DNA of 54,000 nt from assembly GCA_009760855.2 (NCBI GenBank), contig WPIO01000056.1, positions 1,011,001 to 1,065,000 of the forward strand. The letters run 5' to 3'. Source of the stretch: Cristatella mucedo. Taxonomy: Eukaryota > Bryozoa > Phylactolaemata > Cristatellidae. The translations under genes and the position numbers were made by a program. The notes under the pieces were generated by a model. That model was given only the letters and a program-made list of their open reading frames with translations, was not told the DNA's origin and did not search any database. Below are positions 26,997 through 33,565 of this stretch, in pieces (position 1 is the first letter of the stretch; each line of letters opens with the position of its first letter).

Positions 26997-29900
26997 ACCT
27001 CCCTGTGTGTGTCACCTCACCTCACCTTCCTGACTTGCATATGCTGGTGACCTGCCGTATTGCTCTGGCTAACCAATCCTTACAGGGCGGTGGGGGAGGC
27101 AGCGGCTAGAGTGAAGGATCACGTTCCGGATGCAAATACTCCAAGAAAATACCCTCCCCCAGCTAGCAAGAATCTTGTGCCAATACATAACTATACAGAT
27201 CCCTACCAACCTCCAAGAACTGGTTTTATATTTTACCCGCCATTCAGCACGTAATATCACATACAACCATTATAAAATGCTCCAATTATGCATCCGGATA
27301 TTATGATGTTTTGAAACTTTTTAGATGAACCACGAGCAAATTATATGCACTTGAGTATAGATAGATACTGGCATGCTGAATTTGGGCATAGCATAAAAAC
27401 CCAGCATTCAATTCAATGTTCAGCTGAGAGCCATTTGTTCACATACTAGCATTTCTATGTTGGCCAGTAGAGAACCTTTACTTCACTATTATCAAGACTA
27501 TGGCACTGTGCCATGAAACGTGAGATGACAGAGTGGCATCCTCTCGGTGTCTGACAAGTGGACTGCCGGACTACGAACTGACTTGAATCTCTATTTCAGG
27601 GCTTGTGACCGAACAGCGAACAAGCGAAATCGCAAGTACCTTCATTAGGAGTGACTCTGCTCTATGGCTTCCCGCGATGCGTTCGGCACTCTCGAGTAGA
27701 TTGCTTCTTGTCGCATTGCCCTTGTCAGTAATCGCCAGCTTAGAGGAATCGTCTTCATGCCGAGACATCCCTACAGCGTAAAGGTTCAGCAGCTCATTCG
27801 TAAAGCTTCTCATTTTGCGGCCTGAGCGCCTGAACGTTCGGGCTTCCTATTGCATATCCGTTTATCAAAGGAGCCAAGAGGGCAGAAATGTGGTTTACCT
27901 TTAAGGTTTAAGCACATGAAGCTGGAACCAATTACCCCACACACTTACTCCGCTTTCTTTTCTTCTCGTTTCCCTTTTTAGTTTTCTTAATGACGCTCGC
28001 GTGCTTCGTTTGCGATAAAGCTGATGCTAGGGTTTTTGCTGCTGCTCGTCCTATTGGCTTCTGCTGCCGCCGGATAGGTTTTGCCTCCGCTGCTTGCTCC
28101 GGCTGTTGCATATCTTCTATCAGGGCAGAGTCCTTGGTGAGTACCTCGTCAGCCTGGGTCGTATCAGCTGAAGACCAAACGAAATATTAAAATGATTAAA
28201 AAGACATTATCAGAATTTCATAACACGGCCGGTGTCATCCAAGTAGTACTAGCTCCAAATTGGAGCGGCTTGTTAAAGCTTTGCATCGTTTCCTTCAAAG
28301 TTATGCACATTATGAATCGATGCCCAGTGAGTATACAACAAATTCAATAATCTAATTTTTGCATGAAAAAGAATAGCAGCTCGCAAGGACATCACAGGAC
28401 ACTTCTGCCATTTACCCGTCTTTGTTGCTAAGGAAACAAATTTAAAAGTATACTCCATGACCAAAGTATACTACTAGGTTAATCGAAGAAAAATTCCGGT
28501 TGCCTCCCAACGGCTTGGCGATTTGGCAGGTAGCAACTAACGTTTAGTTGGCTGAAGCAAACTTCATGCATACATAGTAGTGGAACACTATGCTGTTGTA
28601 GAGTGTAAAGGAAAACTCTTAAAAAATTTTCACGGACCGGCGTAAGAGAAATAGATAAAGAACTTACGACGGAGTTCCCAACTCGAATAGTGGCACAATT
28701 TTGTCAAATAGTGCTGTTAAAAAGTCCTATTATCACGTGACTACTTCTGTTATTGCCACAGCCTGAGCAAAATAGGAAGACCTGAAACTGTACCATGTTT
28801 TCCGGCAGTGACTGGTCTTAAATGCCGGCAAGCAGGGCTATCAAGAACACCGAACTCGATCAAATAAGTCATGAATTGCATGAGGATTATAGTCGGAAGC
28901 AAAGGATACTGAGTCGGAATCGTAGCAAGCATATGACAGTGTAAGACTCAGCACACTAAGCTAGTGACGTAACTCCCAAGCATGCTAATGCGATTAAAAG
29001 GGCAAGCTAAATTTCATTCTTGTTCGCCAAAAAATTGAATAGTCGTCAAAGCATTGAACTTAAAAAGGAATAGAAGGCATCACGTTTTCTGAACTGTCGC
29101 TCATAACGCACTAACTACAGACTTATAAGGCTGGGCTACCCAATGAAAATTCAAAACTCATCGGCAGCCGACGAACCCAAATCACAACGTGTATAATGGA
29201 AATCGCTAAGGAGGTTCTGCCGTCGTATTATTAGCTAAATAAGAACGCTGGTATTAAAGAACATAAAACGTTGCTTTTTTAATAATTTACTATTGACACA
29301 AGCTATTTTAACTAAAGAAAAAATCAAGAAACTATAAACAAAAATCCCCTAGTCCAGGTAAGTCCAGTATTTAATATTTCGCTAATTATACTTATCCTTC
29401 GTGCCAAAAGCGGTATACGGCACTAAAAACTTGAATTGACTCCCAAGCGATTGTCTTTGAGACCGTTGAGGAGATTATTTAGATCTATTCGCTGGGTAAG
29501 CATTGCAGTGTGATGAGCAAGACCCACCCAGTTTGGCTCCGAAAACCTGGTAGAGCACTCGATGAAGACGTAGCCCAAGCAGTCGCCGAGGACACCACGC
29601 CTCTTGGGCCACCGGACGTCAGAAAGCACCCTTCGCTAGTCGTATAAAGGCAGAGGGCGCTGCCAAAGTTTTACACCCAGCGAAAGGCGATGACCACCGA
29701 ATGCGACCTCCATACCCAAGAGCTGCTGGTTGGAGCTTTCGCGTCACAACGGCGGCAGGACATTTGTATGGCGCCCCCAGAAAATTAAATATCTGTATAG
29801 TTCCTTTATATATGTTATAAGGGAAGGCTCCACCATTTTCGCCAAATTAATATGCAAAGCAACCTTGGTCTTCAAAGCGACGTGCTAAATCGATTAGGCA

Positions 29901-32900
29901 GGTAGAGTTAACGAATGAACGTGGGCAAATAGCCCAGCGCCTGAACGCTCGGAGGTTGATGGTCGGGCATTTCCATGGCATGGTGACGTAGCATGGCTGG
30001 CAGCTTAACCTGTCGATGGCTCGAAGATGCGCAGAGGCAAGGGCGTGCAAAACCCTACTGAAAAAACCAAACGAGTAAACTCTAGAGAAACCGCCCGCCA
30101 ACGTTCCGGAAAATACGGAGGCGCCTTCAAAGATTTCCTCGCGAACGTTTAAACCTAGCGCTATTAAACGTCTGCCAAAAATCTGCTTGGCAAAAGGTGA
30201 GAGCTAAGAGGGCAGACTGGGCGACAAGATGAGGCGACAACCCTACCGTAAAAGATGCTGCTCGTGTAGTTTTGTTCGCACCGCACACAGAACGCTGGCA
30301 TAGGACCGAAACCAGCAATTTATCATACTAATCACAGAGCAGAGGGGAGCACGACTTCCTTCGCCCCTCTCTCCCAGTCAAGTCCCTCTCCTCGACCACG
30401 GCTGTGCATTGGCCGACCCCGATGGTGAATCCACCCTCTGTTCACCAGCGCGTTATCGGCCTGTGTCCACGCCTCATTAGCAGCTGACCACAGCTGTGTA
30501 CAGGCCCCCTCTCGACGCTGCTCCCAACAGCCGTTTAGGAAAGGAGCGGTACCGGCCTGCATATGATCAAACCACAGCTCGGGGTCTCGGTACCGTAACC
30601 CGCCGTTCTACTCGCCGTAACGAAGATCGCTCCGCCGTCGAGATGCTAAAGACGCCAGGGAATGTTGCCGTCAGCACCTCTCGCCGAACGATGCCCCAGA
30701 CAGCGGCCAGCGCGGGTCTCTATATCCGATTAACGGGGTAAACTCTTTAATAAGAGGGGTAGGTCCACAAAAAATGGTCAATTTTTTCGAAATTCGCGTA
30801 TTAAAGATAAACTAGTTTTAAATGCAAGCTCAAATTTTGGTGGTTGTAAGATGACTGAAACATGGTCAATAAAATTATTTTGTAAGACCTATTTAAACCG
30901 GAAGTCGTACATCGAGCTCAACAAAATAATTTTCTTTGACAAATAGCTGAGCCGGAACTGCGGTTTTCTGGCGAACTCTGCGAATATAAGCTACTCAGCC
31001 CTGAACGGACCCTCAAAAATAACTGTTGAGAATGATAAAACGTATAAATTTCCCGGAAATGACGTACCCCTCGAGATCACACGTCCGACTGTGGTATAAC
31101 AATATCATAAAAGAGTAAACCCCCTATCGGCAGCGTGCCTAGTCCTGCCTCTGCTTCCCCGCCCCGCCCATAGCAACCGGCGGTAAACGGCATTCCAAGG
31201 CCCACCCTTTATTTACTTGGCAGAAACCCGTTTACATTGGTATGTTTACATCGGATCACAAACCGGAAGTGACTTTCATTCGGCCAGTAGACGATTATTA
31301 GGGATAATGTATTGAGAATTTGCTCCTGCCGGGGCCGCCGTAACTAAGGAGTCCATTATCACGGCACCGCATGAATCCTGGGACAGCTGATCCAGTTCCT
31401 GTAGCCGCCATAACGCACGAGGCGACGGCCGCGAGTGGTACTTTGTTCGGCGGCCGGTCAGCGTGTGACTTGGATGGAACTAGCGCGTCGTTTACTGGAA
31501 GCCAATCTGAAAATGTTGATTCATTTCTATTCAAGGAAAGTTTAGGTGATTTCAAGTTCTCATTTATGTCGTTACTAGTTAAATATTTGTATTGGCGAAT
31601 GCTGGTGAGCCGCCCGGCTGTAGCCTGGATTGCCGGCCTGAGGTATGAGACCTATCGCGGATATCATCTGCTTAGGCTGTATAAGGATCTTGCTAAGTTG
31701 ACCTATTCCTAAGATCCATATTTATCTATTTATTGAGTATGTAGAATGTTGAATAATATTTAATGTTCGTGCGATGATAGCGTTTCCTAGTGCTGCCTCT
31801 TGATTATAGCTAGGAGTTCTCAAGTTTATCTGCAAACGACAGTCCAATGCCTGCTGTCATTTATGTCATATCTCCTAAAACAATGATCAGATAACCTTAA
31901 ACTTTGGAATATATGATTGATTGTAGTTTCATAATCATTCCAGCCTTCTCGCATGCATATTGGACCTCAGTAGATAGACTTGTTTTGGTCAAAACTGGCA
32001 GTGTTCGTCGTGCTGAGCCTTTGTCATCCTTTCACTCACATGGCTTAAAAATGTCACAGGTAGGCTACTTGTGACCCAATCAACGTGAAATTCGAAGTAC
32101 ATGCTCCTAAGTATGTGTTTCGATGTTGTATGGCGACAAATATAGTAACACTTGTTATTCCATGCCACCTACATGCTATGGCACCTTAAGTTGGCTTCTC
32201 TGAGTGCTGTCACAGCAGTAGTACATGGTACCTGGTAAATTGTACAACTTGGTCGATACTGAGCCGATCTGTATGAACTTGGAATATAGGTGGAGCTCAC
32301 CTTGACACACACCCCCTGTGCATGTATGCATGATGGGTGTGTATGCATATAATGTGCCTGTGACAAAGTGTCCGTGGGCTGTGTTCGTGATGACAGTCAA
32401 AAGTTTAAGATGTCAAAATTTTTTTTTAAACTTTTTTGTGGGCGGTGAGTCTCCAGTCGATTGTCTTGCATTTTTTGAGCGGTTTGCCATATTTCTACAA
32501 TTACGTTTTAATCATCGAAACAATTTGGAGCTGATTTTTACAAGCAGACCTACACGTGACGTTGGACTTTTAAAGGTCATAAGAAGGTCAAAACATCAGC
32601 CATTGTACATCAAATGATAGCTAATGCTACCAGTGTTCTTCGTGCCAATTTTCATGCCAATCAGTTAACTGGTCTTCGTACAATATTTTATAAACATTCT
32701 TTTGGAGGAACGACTACCCTTTTGGTGGCCATTTTGGGGGATAACTCCCAATATTGCCGGACTTACCCCCGGGTTCGAACTTGCTGGATTTATCCTCACT
32801 CGCAAGAGCTATCGCGACCGCTTTCAGATGCCGCTTCGCATGCCCCCAGTGTGAGCCCATCGCGAGTTCTCGCCGGTGCGCGGAACTCGAGAATCCAGCC

Positions 32901-33205
32901 CAGGCCCGGCCAGAGGCACCCTCACTCCCGCAAGCGAGCCTCGAGCTGCTCCAGCACGCTAGCTCATCACCTGGATTGTTTCCGCTCGTCAAGCCGACGT
33001 CCGCTTCGACCCTTTCTACGAATGCACTCTTCCAGAAATAGACGGCACCGTTGCCATCGACGGCCTTGCCATCCAGAAAACGCTCCAGGATCTTGCTAGC
33101 CCCGCCGCCAGAGGAGTCGCTCAGCAGCCGATCGAACGGCTCGCTGTCCTGGATATGCAGCGCGACGAGCACCTGATCGCGGATCCACTGCCGTCGGATA
33201 TCCAT
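1..33205 (-). CDS. DNAH10: Axonemal dynein heavy chain 10 gene, 5' part (22 exons, open at window edge)
   Basis: This is the heavy chain of an inner-arm axonemal dynein, the ATP-driven motor that bends cilia and flagella. Only the N-terminal tail (DHC_N1), which binds intermediate chains and the partner heavy chain, lies in the window: 22 exons, 4,029 nt, exactly 1,343 codons. All introns are GT..AG and all phases match. The start at 33205 gives MDIRRQWIRDQV, like the DNAH10 N-terminus, and an in-frame TAG lies upstream. DNAH10-type landmarks are GPLAEIQFWRDR, NALRMIWIISRHYN, SGRDSRWEFDRKRLFEKTDY, DSFKRLRSAEAAYD, PPVAGAIHWERMLF and STGKSAQLASYYLYWERR. DNAH2 and DNAH9/11/17 fit worse in the ISRHYN region. 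The family is about 4,400-4,500 residues, so roughly 70% including all AAA modules lies beyond position 1. Assignment is from remembered family sequence, without a search. Confidence 0.93.
319..438 (-). CDS. DNAH10: DNAH10 exon 21
   Basis: 40 codons, phase 0 on both sides, donor GTATGAG; the acceptor (ctgtataataag) is weak. It reads DVQFDSLLLDRIEALEL near the start. Sequence similarity is low, but the distance between its neighbours (40 residues) equals the spacing in DNAH10, and it is the only phase-correct open segment in that interval. Confidence 0.7.
560..895 (+). repeat. LINE family A, 3' end
   Basis: In DNAH10 intron 20. It carries the end of the reverse-transcriptase ORF (HNIPSLDHV-like, decayed), the family A 3'UTR, the GCGCC/GGCGC hairpin at about 826-862 and a TTATTATT tail. 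It closely matches the copies at 40437-41060 and 49370-49710. Confidence 0.87.
893..1310 (-). repeat. LINE endonuclease-domain fragment
   Basis: Minus-strand ORF of 133 codons with IAGDFNIHVD and GGHILDLVTT, the C-terminal motifs of an apurinic-type LINE endonuclease. It abuts the tail of the family A copy on the other strand. It is the only endonuclease fragment in the window. Family (A, B or other) cannot be decided. Confidence 0.8.
2200..2439 (-). CDS. DNAH10: DNAH10 exon 20
   Basis: 80 codons, phase 0 on both sides, acceptor aagtggcag and donor GTAAGT. It contains AATYEDRLQYYSRIAESLD and VKAQCSEWLELFGAQM, matching YDEKLQFYSKIA and the later W-x-x-x-LG helix of the family. Confidence 0.93.
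2579..2810 (-). CDS. DNAH10: DNAH10 exon 19
   Basis: Phase 2 in after acceptor catgtggttttag, phase 0 out at a weak donor GTGCAC. It contains IFVRWKRGSCLEAPSLPVPD, then SEEVYTFSFYADV, and ends YFSRWSRYKPIWITNK. The RY-(K/R)-P-(I/L)-W motif is typical of this part of the tail. The weak donor leaves a little doubt about its last codons. Confidence 0.91.
2923..3083 (-). CDS. DNAH10: DNAH10 exon 18
   Basis: Phase 0 in, phase 2 out. It contains ILAPPDVVLLPSTNEVYK and SIRDCVEV. Two overlapping donors exist (GTACGTAAG at 2922 and GTAAGC at 2918). Only the first joins exon 19 in frame and restores DCVEVSRIFVRW, which aligns without gaps to the family pattern. Confidence 0.91.
3482..3670 (-). CDS. 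DNAH10: DNAH10 exon 17
   Basis: 63 codons, phase 0 on both sides, acceptor cgtgagttttag and donor GTAAGT. It contains MSPMLAKIESLVLNTSTGKS and LASYYLYWERRIYHG, a near-diagnostic match to I-x-PLL-x-K-x-E-x-LV-x-x-T-x-TGK-x-P-x-LA-x-YY-x-YWE. Confidence 0.96.
4032..4175 (-). CDS. DNAH10: DNAH10 exon 16
   Basis: 48 codons, phase 0 on both sides, acceptor ttttggtttgctcacag and donor GTAGGG. It contains AIGKVEALSNQVTKNSEDIS and SRIQHIAFANF, matching the helix that follows RLNW in the tail. Confidence 0.93.
4360..4473 (-). CDS. DNAH10: DNAH10 exon 15
   Basis: 38 codons, phase 0 on both sides, acceptor tgatattctag and donor GTAAGG. It reads HVKELQHVLLPGAKRLNWYT and LGVGEFIVRC. The motif G-x-KRLNW-x-SLGI-x-x-(F/Y)I is conserved in DNAH10-type chains. 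Confidence 0.92.
5049..5112. repeat. (AC)n microsatellite
   Basis: About 32 uninterrupted AC units in DNAH10 intron 14. The open frames across it (THTHT, CVCVC) are artefacts of the repeat. Confidence 0.98.
5153..5310 (+). repeat. SINE1, diverged copy
   Basis: A decayed tRNA-like head (GACCGAGGTTCTGAGCTCGTGCCC) is followed by the SINE1 tail GCGCCTGAATAGAGATTCAG / TTCTCTTAGG and an A/T-rich end. In DNAH10 intron 14. Confidence 0.65.
6321..6407 (-). CDS. DNAH10: DNAH10 exon 14
   Basis: 29 codons, phase 0 on both sides: DKYTEWQVSLQKMLDSYHSL. Acceptor gttttcgtag, donor GTATGG. It corresponds to the tail segment with M-L-D-x-Y-H. The exon is too short for an ORF scan and was found from the family order. 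Confidence 0.88.
6501..6530. repeat. (AAC)n microsatellite
   Basis: About ten AAC/ACA units flanked by two copies of GATACAGAAC (6494-6502 and 6531-6540), in DNAH10 intron 13. Confidence 0.95.
7018..7545 (-). repeat. LINE family B, 3' half
   Basis: In DNAH10 intron 13. The minus strand reads LLKELGWIPVDQRIQRK, then HGLAPSYLAKLLHHFQP and LWNSLPQFLRNDKYSP, the C-terminal end of the family B reverse-transcriptase ORF, followed by its 3'UTR. It is 5'-truncated. Confidence 0.85.
7705..7862 (+). repeat. SINE1, near-complete copy
   Basis: tRNA-like head with an A box (TGGTCTAGCGGTTAAGGTGC) and a B box (GGGCTCGAGCCCC), then a tail with GCGCCTGAATATTGATTAAG, TTCTCTTGGGGCGC and TATTATTATTA. The tail matches LINE A, so mobilisation by that LINE is likely. 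Confidence 0.85.
9147..9271 (-). CDS. DNAH10: DNAH10 exon 13
   Basis: Enters in phase 1 after acceptor gattttaaaatttcag and leaves in phase 0 at donor GTACAC. It reads DRYIVNLDMEVIEIAREASY, then MEHMGYSIPESVRNLLLQ, matching the tail motif N-x-x-x-x-x-EII-E-x-K-x-LE-x-LGF-x-VPE. Confidence 0.93.
9777..9965 (+). repeat. SINE2, diverged copy
   Basis: A-box region GTAATGGCTCACTAGGTAAG and a decayed B box (GGTCGTGGGTTG), then the SINE2 body GCGATCCTTTATCGCCACTG and GGCTCTTCTGTCGCTATAC. DNAH10 intron 12. Confidence 0.8.
10673..10868 (-). CDS. DNAH10: DNAH10 exon 12
   Basis: Phase 0 in, phase 1 out at the strong donor GTGAGTG. It begins AREKYLTVGRSMRLYEEQKY and continues ETWRKRAELLV. YLEVGRTM-x-x-YE-x-x-KYE-x-W is the family pattern. 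The start is set by alignment: removing the preceding 87 bp (10869-10955) restores the normal spacing between PPVAGAI and YLTVGRSM. Confidence 0.93.
10956..11132 (-). CDS. DNAH10: DNAH10 exon 11
   Basis: 59 codons, phase 0 on both sides, acceptor ctattcaacag and donor GTGAGC. It reads VDHIERVFWEYKNRPNLFK, then PPVAGAIHWERMLFYKMKRT, the conserved dynein tail motif NHPPVAGAI-x-WER. An 87-bp stop-free intron separates it from exon 12. Confidence 0.96.
11304..11329. repeat. 26-bp perfect palindrome with central CACGTG
   Basis: The half-site ATTTCATGTGCAC is followed at once by its exact reverse complement. Additional ACGTGCACA motifs lie at about 11253-11280. In DNAH10 intron 10, about 125 bp from the larger inverted repeat. 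Confidence 0.9.
11454..11568. repeat. Perfect 51-bp inverted repeat with 13-nt loop
   Basis: Arms 11454-11504 and 11518-11568 are exact reverse complements; the loop is 11505-11517 (TGTGTATTACTCT). In DNAH10 intron 10. No second copy was noticed in the window. The origin could be a short foldback transposon, a recent inverted duplication or an assembly artefact. Confidence 0.95.
11960..12960 (+). repeat. LINE family B, old copy with RT remnants
   Basis: Contains decayed RT pieces: PKVIEKAVSKW, a YFYADSAKLYL remnant of the YADD motif, IQSWMSATFLKIN, and later ARLVSKSYRFDHVSPLL. Several stops and frameshifts. It is one of the few copies reaching the RT domain. In DNAH10 intron 10. Confidence 0.78.
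13029..13277 (-). CDS. DNAH10: DNAH10 exon 10
   Basis: 83 codons, phase 0 on both sides, acceptor tgatttaatccag and donor GTGAGC. It contains NDVFERRNATSW, then MQWFRGEITFLE, INDSFKRLRSAEAAYDLL and KSRKCI. DSFK-x-LRSAE is among the best conserved motifs of the dynein tail. Confidence 0.96.
13650..14270 (+). repeat. LINE family A, RT fragment
   Basis: Decayed RT sequence with CTLPLADVIAKHNI, matching the copy at 48.5 kb (YTLPLAVVIAKHN), followed by broken C-terminal coding sequence. No intact YADD is visible. In DNAH10 intron 9. Confidence 0.75.
14422..14538 (-). CDS. DNAH10: DNAH10 exon 9
   Basis: 39 codons, phase 0 on both sides, starting DLSEFRSIFSNDLKRVTGE and ending DDLAQTVIE before donor GTAAGA. 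F-x-x-IF-x-x-x-LK-x-VTG is conserved in DNAH10-like tails. It is short and has no in-frame ATG, so a simple ORF scan misses it. Confidence 0.92.
14539..16649. other. DNAH10 intron 8, no feature seen
   Basis: 2.1 kb of A/T-rich sequence with short ORFs on both strands (for example 14950-15159 and 16064-16351). None has a recognisable motif or splice context, and no repeat family could be assigned. Confidence 0.7.
16650..16848 (-). CDS. DNAH10: DNAH10 exon 8
   Basis: Phase 2 in, phase 0 out at donor GTAAGT. It contains LDQWKFSYFATRSEIEESG followed by RWEFDRKRLFEKTDYMADVC, a highly conserved stretch of the DHC_N1 domain. The acceptor (tctgtacgcag) has a poor pyrimidine tract but is the only one giving the right phase. 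Confidence 0.93.
17186..17493 (-). CDS. DNAH10: DNAH10 exon 7
   Basis: Phase 0 in and phase 2 out, acceptor cttttgttgcag and donor GTAAGC. It contains EAKDNARFLTTVERHMKNL, then NALRMIWIISRHYN and MMERIAWQLADRVHRS. The ALRM-x-WIISRHYN/ERIAW combination is the main reason for choosing DNAH10 over DNAH2, DNAH5/8 or DNAH9/11/17. Confidence 0.95.
17684..17728. repeat. 15-bp tandem repeat, three units
   Basis: GGTTATGAAGTTAAA is repeated three times (the last imperfect) in DNAH10 intron 6, with looser related units just before. Confidence 0.88.
17934..18110 (+). repeat. SINE2, near-complete copy
   Basis: tRNA-like head GATGGCACACTAGGTAATGC (A box) and GTGGGTTCGAATCC (consensus B box). The body has GCGATCCTTTATTGCCACTG and the tail GGCTCTTCTGCAGCTATAC. 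In DNAH10 intron 6. Confidence 0.86.
18374..18432. repeat. (AT)n microsatellite
   Basis: A run of TA units with one interruption (TATGTT), next to purine-rich AGAGA sequence. Confidence 0.95.
18510..18602 (-). repeat. LINE family A, extreme 3' end
   Basis: Only the TTATTATT tail, the 3' hairpin (GCGCCCTCAGAGAACTCGAT...AGGCGC on the plus strand) and a few tens of bases of 3'UTR remain. It is directly followed by a SINE2 copy in the same orientation. Confidence 0.8.
18603..18738 (-). repeat. SINE2 copy
   Basis: Plus-strand text AATAAAGGATCGCCCACCGC and CACGACCTCGGGACCAAGG are reverse complements of the SINE2 body and head. It joins the LINE A remnant at 18602. Confidence 0.78.
18773..18838. 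repeat. (GA)n microsatellite
   Basis: About 32 GA units in DNAH10 intron 6, followed by purine-rich low-complexity sequence. Confidence 0.97.
19149..19414 (-). CDS. DNAH10: DNAH10 exon 6, DHC_N1 core
   Basis: Enters in phase 1 and leaves in phase 0 at donor GTAGGG. It carries DVPAMLTEIIQRPLD, then W-Y-I-K-L-S (residues that pack the tail helices) and the diagnostic GPLAEIQFWRDRHAML, followed by EVEQVLQ. GPL-x-E-I-x-FWR is one of the strongest signatures of axonemal dynein tails. Confidence 0.94.
19505..19709 (-). CDS. DNAH10: DNAH10 exon 5
   Basis: Begins GTTTATGTGCCT (VYVPLLAYRGERG) after acceptor ttttttctatag. A Ser/Thr/Gly-rich insert follows, then RDELVMNMQRFADSIDHA and REQLE. It ends in phase 1 at donor GTAAAC. 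The next intron is only 90 bp and free of in-frame stops, so read-through into exon 6 would also be open. Confidence 0.88.
21060..21073. repeat. C14 homopolymer
   Basis: A run of 14 C in DNAH10 intron 4; length is easily mis-sequenced. Confidence 0.9.
21751..22732 (-). repeat. LINE family A, 3' third
   Basis: In DNAH10 intron 4. Minus-strand pieces NLGFMFQSDLSLGDYVS, FHNSLLTGLPSCAL, SIASTSRFCYLLLG and the family 3'UTR and hairpin. Several frameshifts. It aligns with the copies at 24.2, 46.4 and 48.5 kb. Confidence 0.87.
22800..23350 (+). repeat. LINE family B, 3' half
   Basis: Plus-strand remnants LDLKYLAELLYQLHPPRTLS, GKSGFCSAESKPFNSFPQFL and the family B 3'UTR (AACCCATTTAGTGTTCACGG region). 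It sits between LINE A at 22.7 kb and DNAH10 exon 4. Confidence 0.82.
23424..23636 (-). CDS. DNAH10: DNAH10 exon 4, start of conserved DHC tail
   Basis: 71 codons, phase 0 on both sides, after acceptor ttgctttttgcag and before donor GTAATG. It contains DVSVYILRI and MPRYVTVGMQDSQSLLALKD, the usual pattern just before the V-Y-x-P-L-L motif of axonemal dyneins. Exon 5 supplies VYVPLLAY directly, so this splice restores a family motif. Confidence 0.87.
24165..25127 (-). repeat. LINE family A, 3' third
   Basis: In DNAH10 intron 3. Same layout as the copy at 21.75-22.73 kb but more decayed; the hairpin is mutated (ACAGAACTCAATCTCTTTAT on the plus strand). Confidence 0.83.
25820..26036 (+). repeat. 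LINE family B, short fragment
   Basis: TACCTAGCTGAATTATTGCA (YLAELL) and later KTASDRYLCSADPRL match the family B C-terminus. It abuts the tail of the LINE A copy that follows. Confidence 0.62.
26037..26410 (-). repeat. LINE family A, 3' end
   Basis: A (AAT)n start, GCGCCCTCAGGGAACCTAAT hairpin, then the family A 3'UTR. Truncated near 26410. Confidence 0.85.
26755..26998. repeat. Compound (CA)n-(TA)n ... (TA)n-(TG)n repeat
   Basis: (CA)n to about 26830 then (TA)n, a 50-bp spacer, (TA)n at about 26898-26912, then (TG)n to 26996. The two halves are near-inverted and could form a large imperfect foldback. Confidence 0.93.
27640..27821 (-). CDS. DNAH10: DNAH10 exon 3
   Basis: About 60 codons reading RKMRSFTNELLNLYAVG near the start. 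It enters in phase 1 and leaves in phase 0 before donor GTACTT. The acceptor (gcgctcag) has a weak pyrimidine tract, so the exact start is less certain, but only this join keeps exons 2 to 4 in frame. The sequence is little conserved across the family. Confidence 0.68.
27949..28167 (-). CDS. DNAH10: DNAH10 exon 2, lysine-rich
   Basis: 73 codons in phase between acceptor ttggtcttcag and the strong donor GTAAGTGTG. It is hydrophilic and poorly conserved, Glu/Ala/Gln-rich first and then very basic, with KKTKKGNEKKRKR near its end. The exon is accepted because the phases join exon 1 (phase 1) and exon 3 (phase 1) and the splice sites are good; there is no recognisable domain. Confidence 0.72.
28168..32970. 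other. DNAH10 intron 1, including a CpG-rich block
   Basis: The longest DNAH10 intron and almost free of recognisable LINE/SINE copies. About 29550-31500 is clearly richer in GC and CpG than most of the window. A plus-strand ORF at 31371-31712 (113 codons, starts MNPGTADPVPVAAITHEATA) sits at its edge but matches no family I know. 31700-32700 is A/T-rich and unassigned. Confidence 0.6.
32971..33205 (-). CDS. DNAH10: DNAH10 exon 1 (start codon)
   Basis: Codons 1-78, ending in phase 1 before donor GTGATG. It starts MDIRRQWIRDQVLVALHIQD and continues SEPFDRLLSDSS, matching the DNAH10 N-terminus (W-x-R-x-x-V, EPF-x-x-LL). An in-frame TAG lies upstream in the CpG-rich leader with no ATG between it and this start, which supports the start choice. 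The donor is only moderate, so the last few codons could shift. Confidence 0.85.
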
Positions 33206-33439
33206 CGCTTCGAGACGAATCTTTTTCGTTTCGTAGCTGTTCCGGTCGGCAGCGAAGATCCGAGCCTCCCTGTGGCTGCACTAAAGTTTAAACCCTCAGC
33301 GTCTGTCGGGCGCGTCCGGTAAAATGCGGCGTCCCCAGTCCAACTGACGCAACGCCAGCGTCGGCGGAGCGAAATGTAACTTCGCCACCCTCTTCAGCGA
33401 GGCGGGCTGCTGCACGCATGGCCGGCGTTTCGGTTTGCG

Positions 33440-33565
33440 TTGTGGCCAAGATGCTCACCTTTATAGACCAAGGTCATGGGCTCCACCCCTGAGGTGCATG
33501 CAGAACGCTTGGATAGAGATTTACGTTCTCTAAGGGCACTATGCAAATGAATAATACATCGGGAA
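33440..33565 (+). repeat. SINE1, diverged copy upstream of DNAH10
   Basis: Head TAGACCAAGGTCATGGGCTC and tail AGAACGCTTGGATAGAGATT / TTCTCTAAGGGCAC. It sits about 235 bp upstream of the DNAH10 start codon and so could lie in or near the promoter. Confidence 0.68.

Larger units (their letters stand above)
23637..27639. other. DNAH10 intron 3
   Basis: Contains LINE A (two), LINE B, and the CA/TG compound repeat. 25440-25640 has a 12-bp perfect stem (25594-25605 with 25616-25627, 10-nt loop) in unassigned GC-richer sequence. 26999-27639 has nothing else recognisable. Confidence 0.7.

Noticed and set aside
31371-31712. 113-codon plus-strand ORF as an independent gene
   Set aside because: No motif, no splice context, no second exon; the length is within chance expectation for a GC-richer block. 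Kept only as an open question in the intron 1 finding.
32714-32970. Continuation of DNAH10 exon 1 beyond codon 78
   Set aside because: The frame stays open, but similarity to DNAH10 ends near the GTGATG donor and the composition changes; exon 2 joins in phase.
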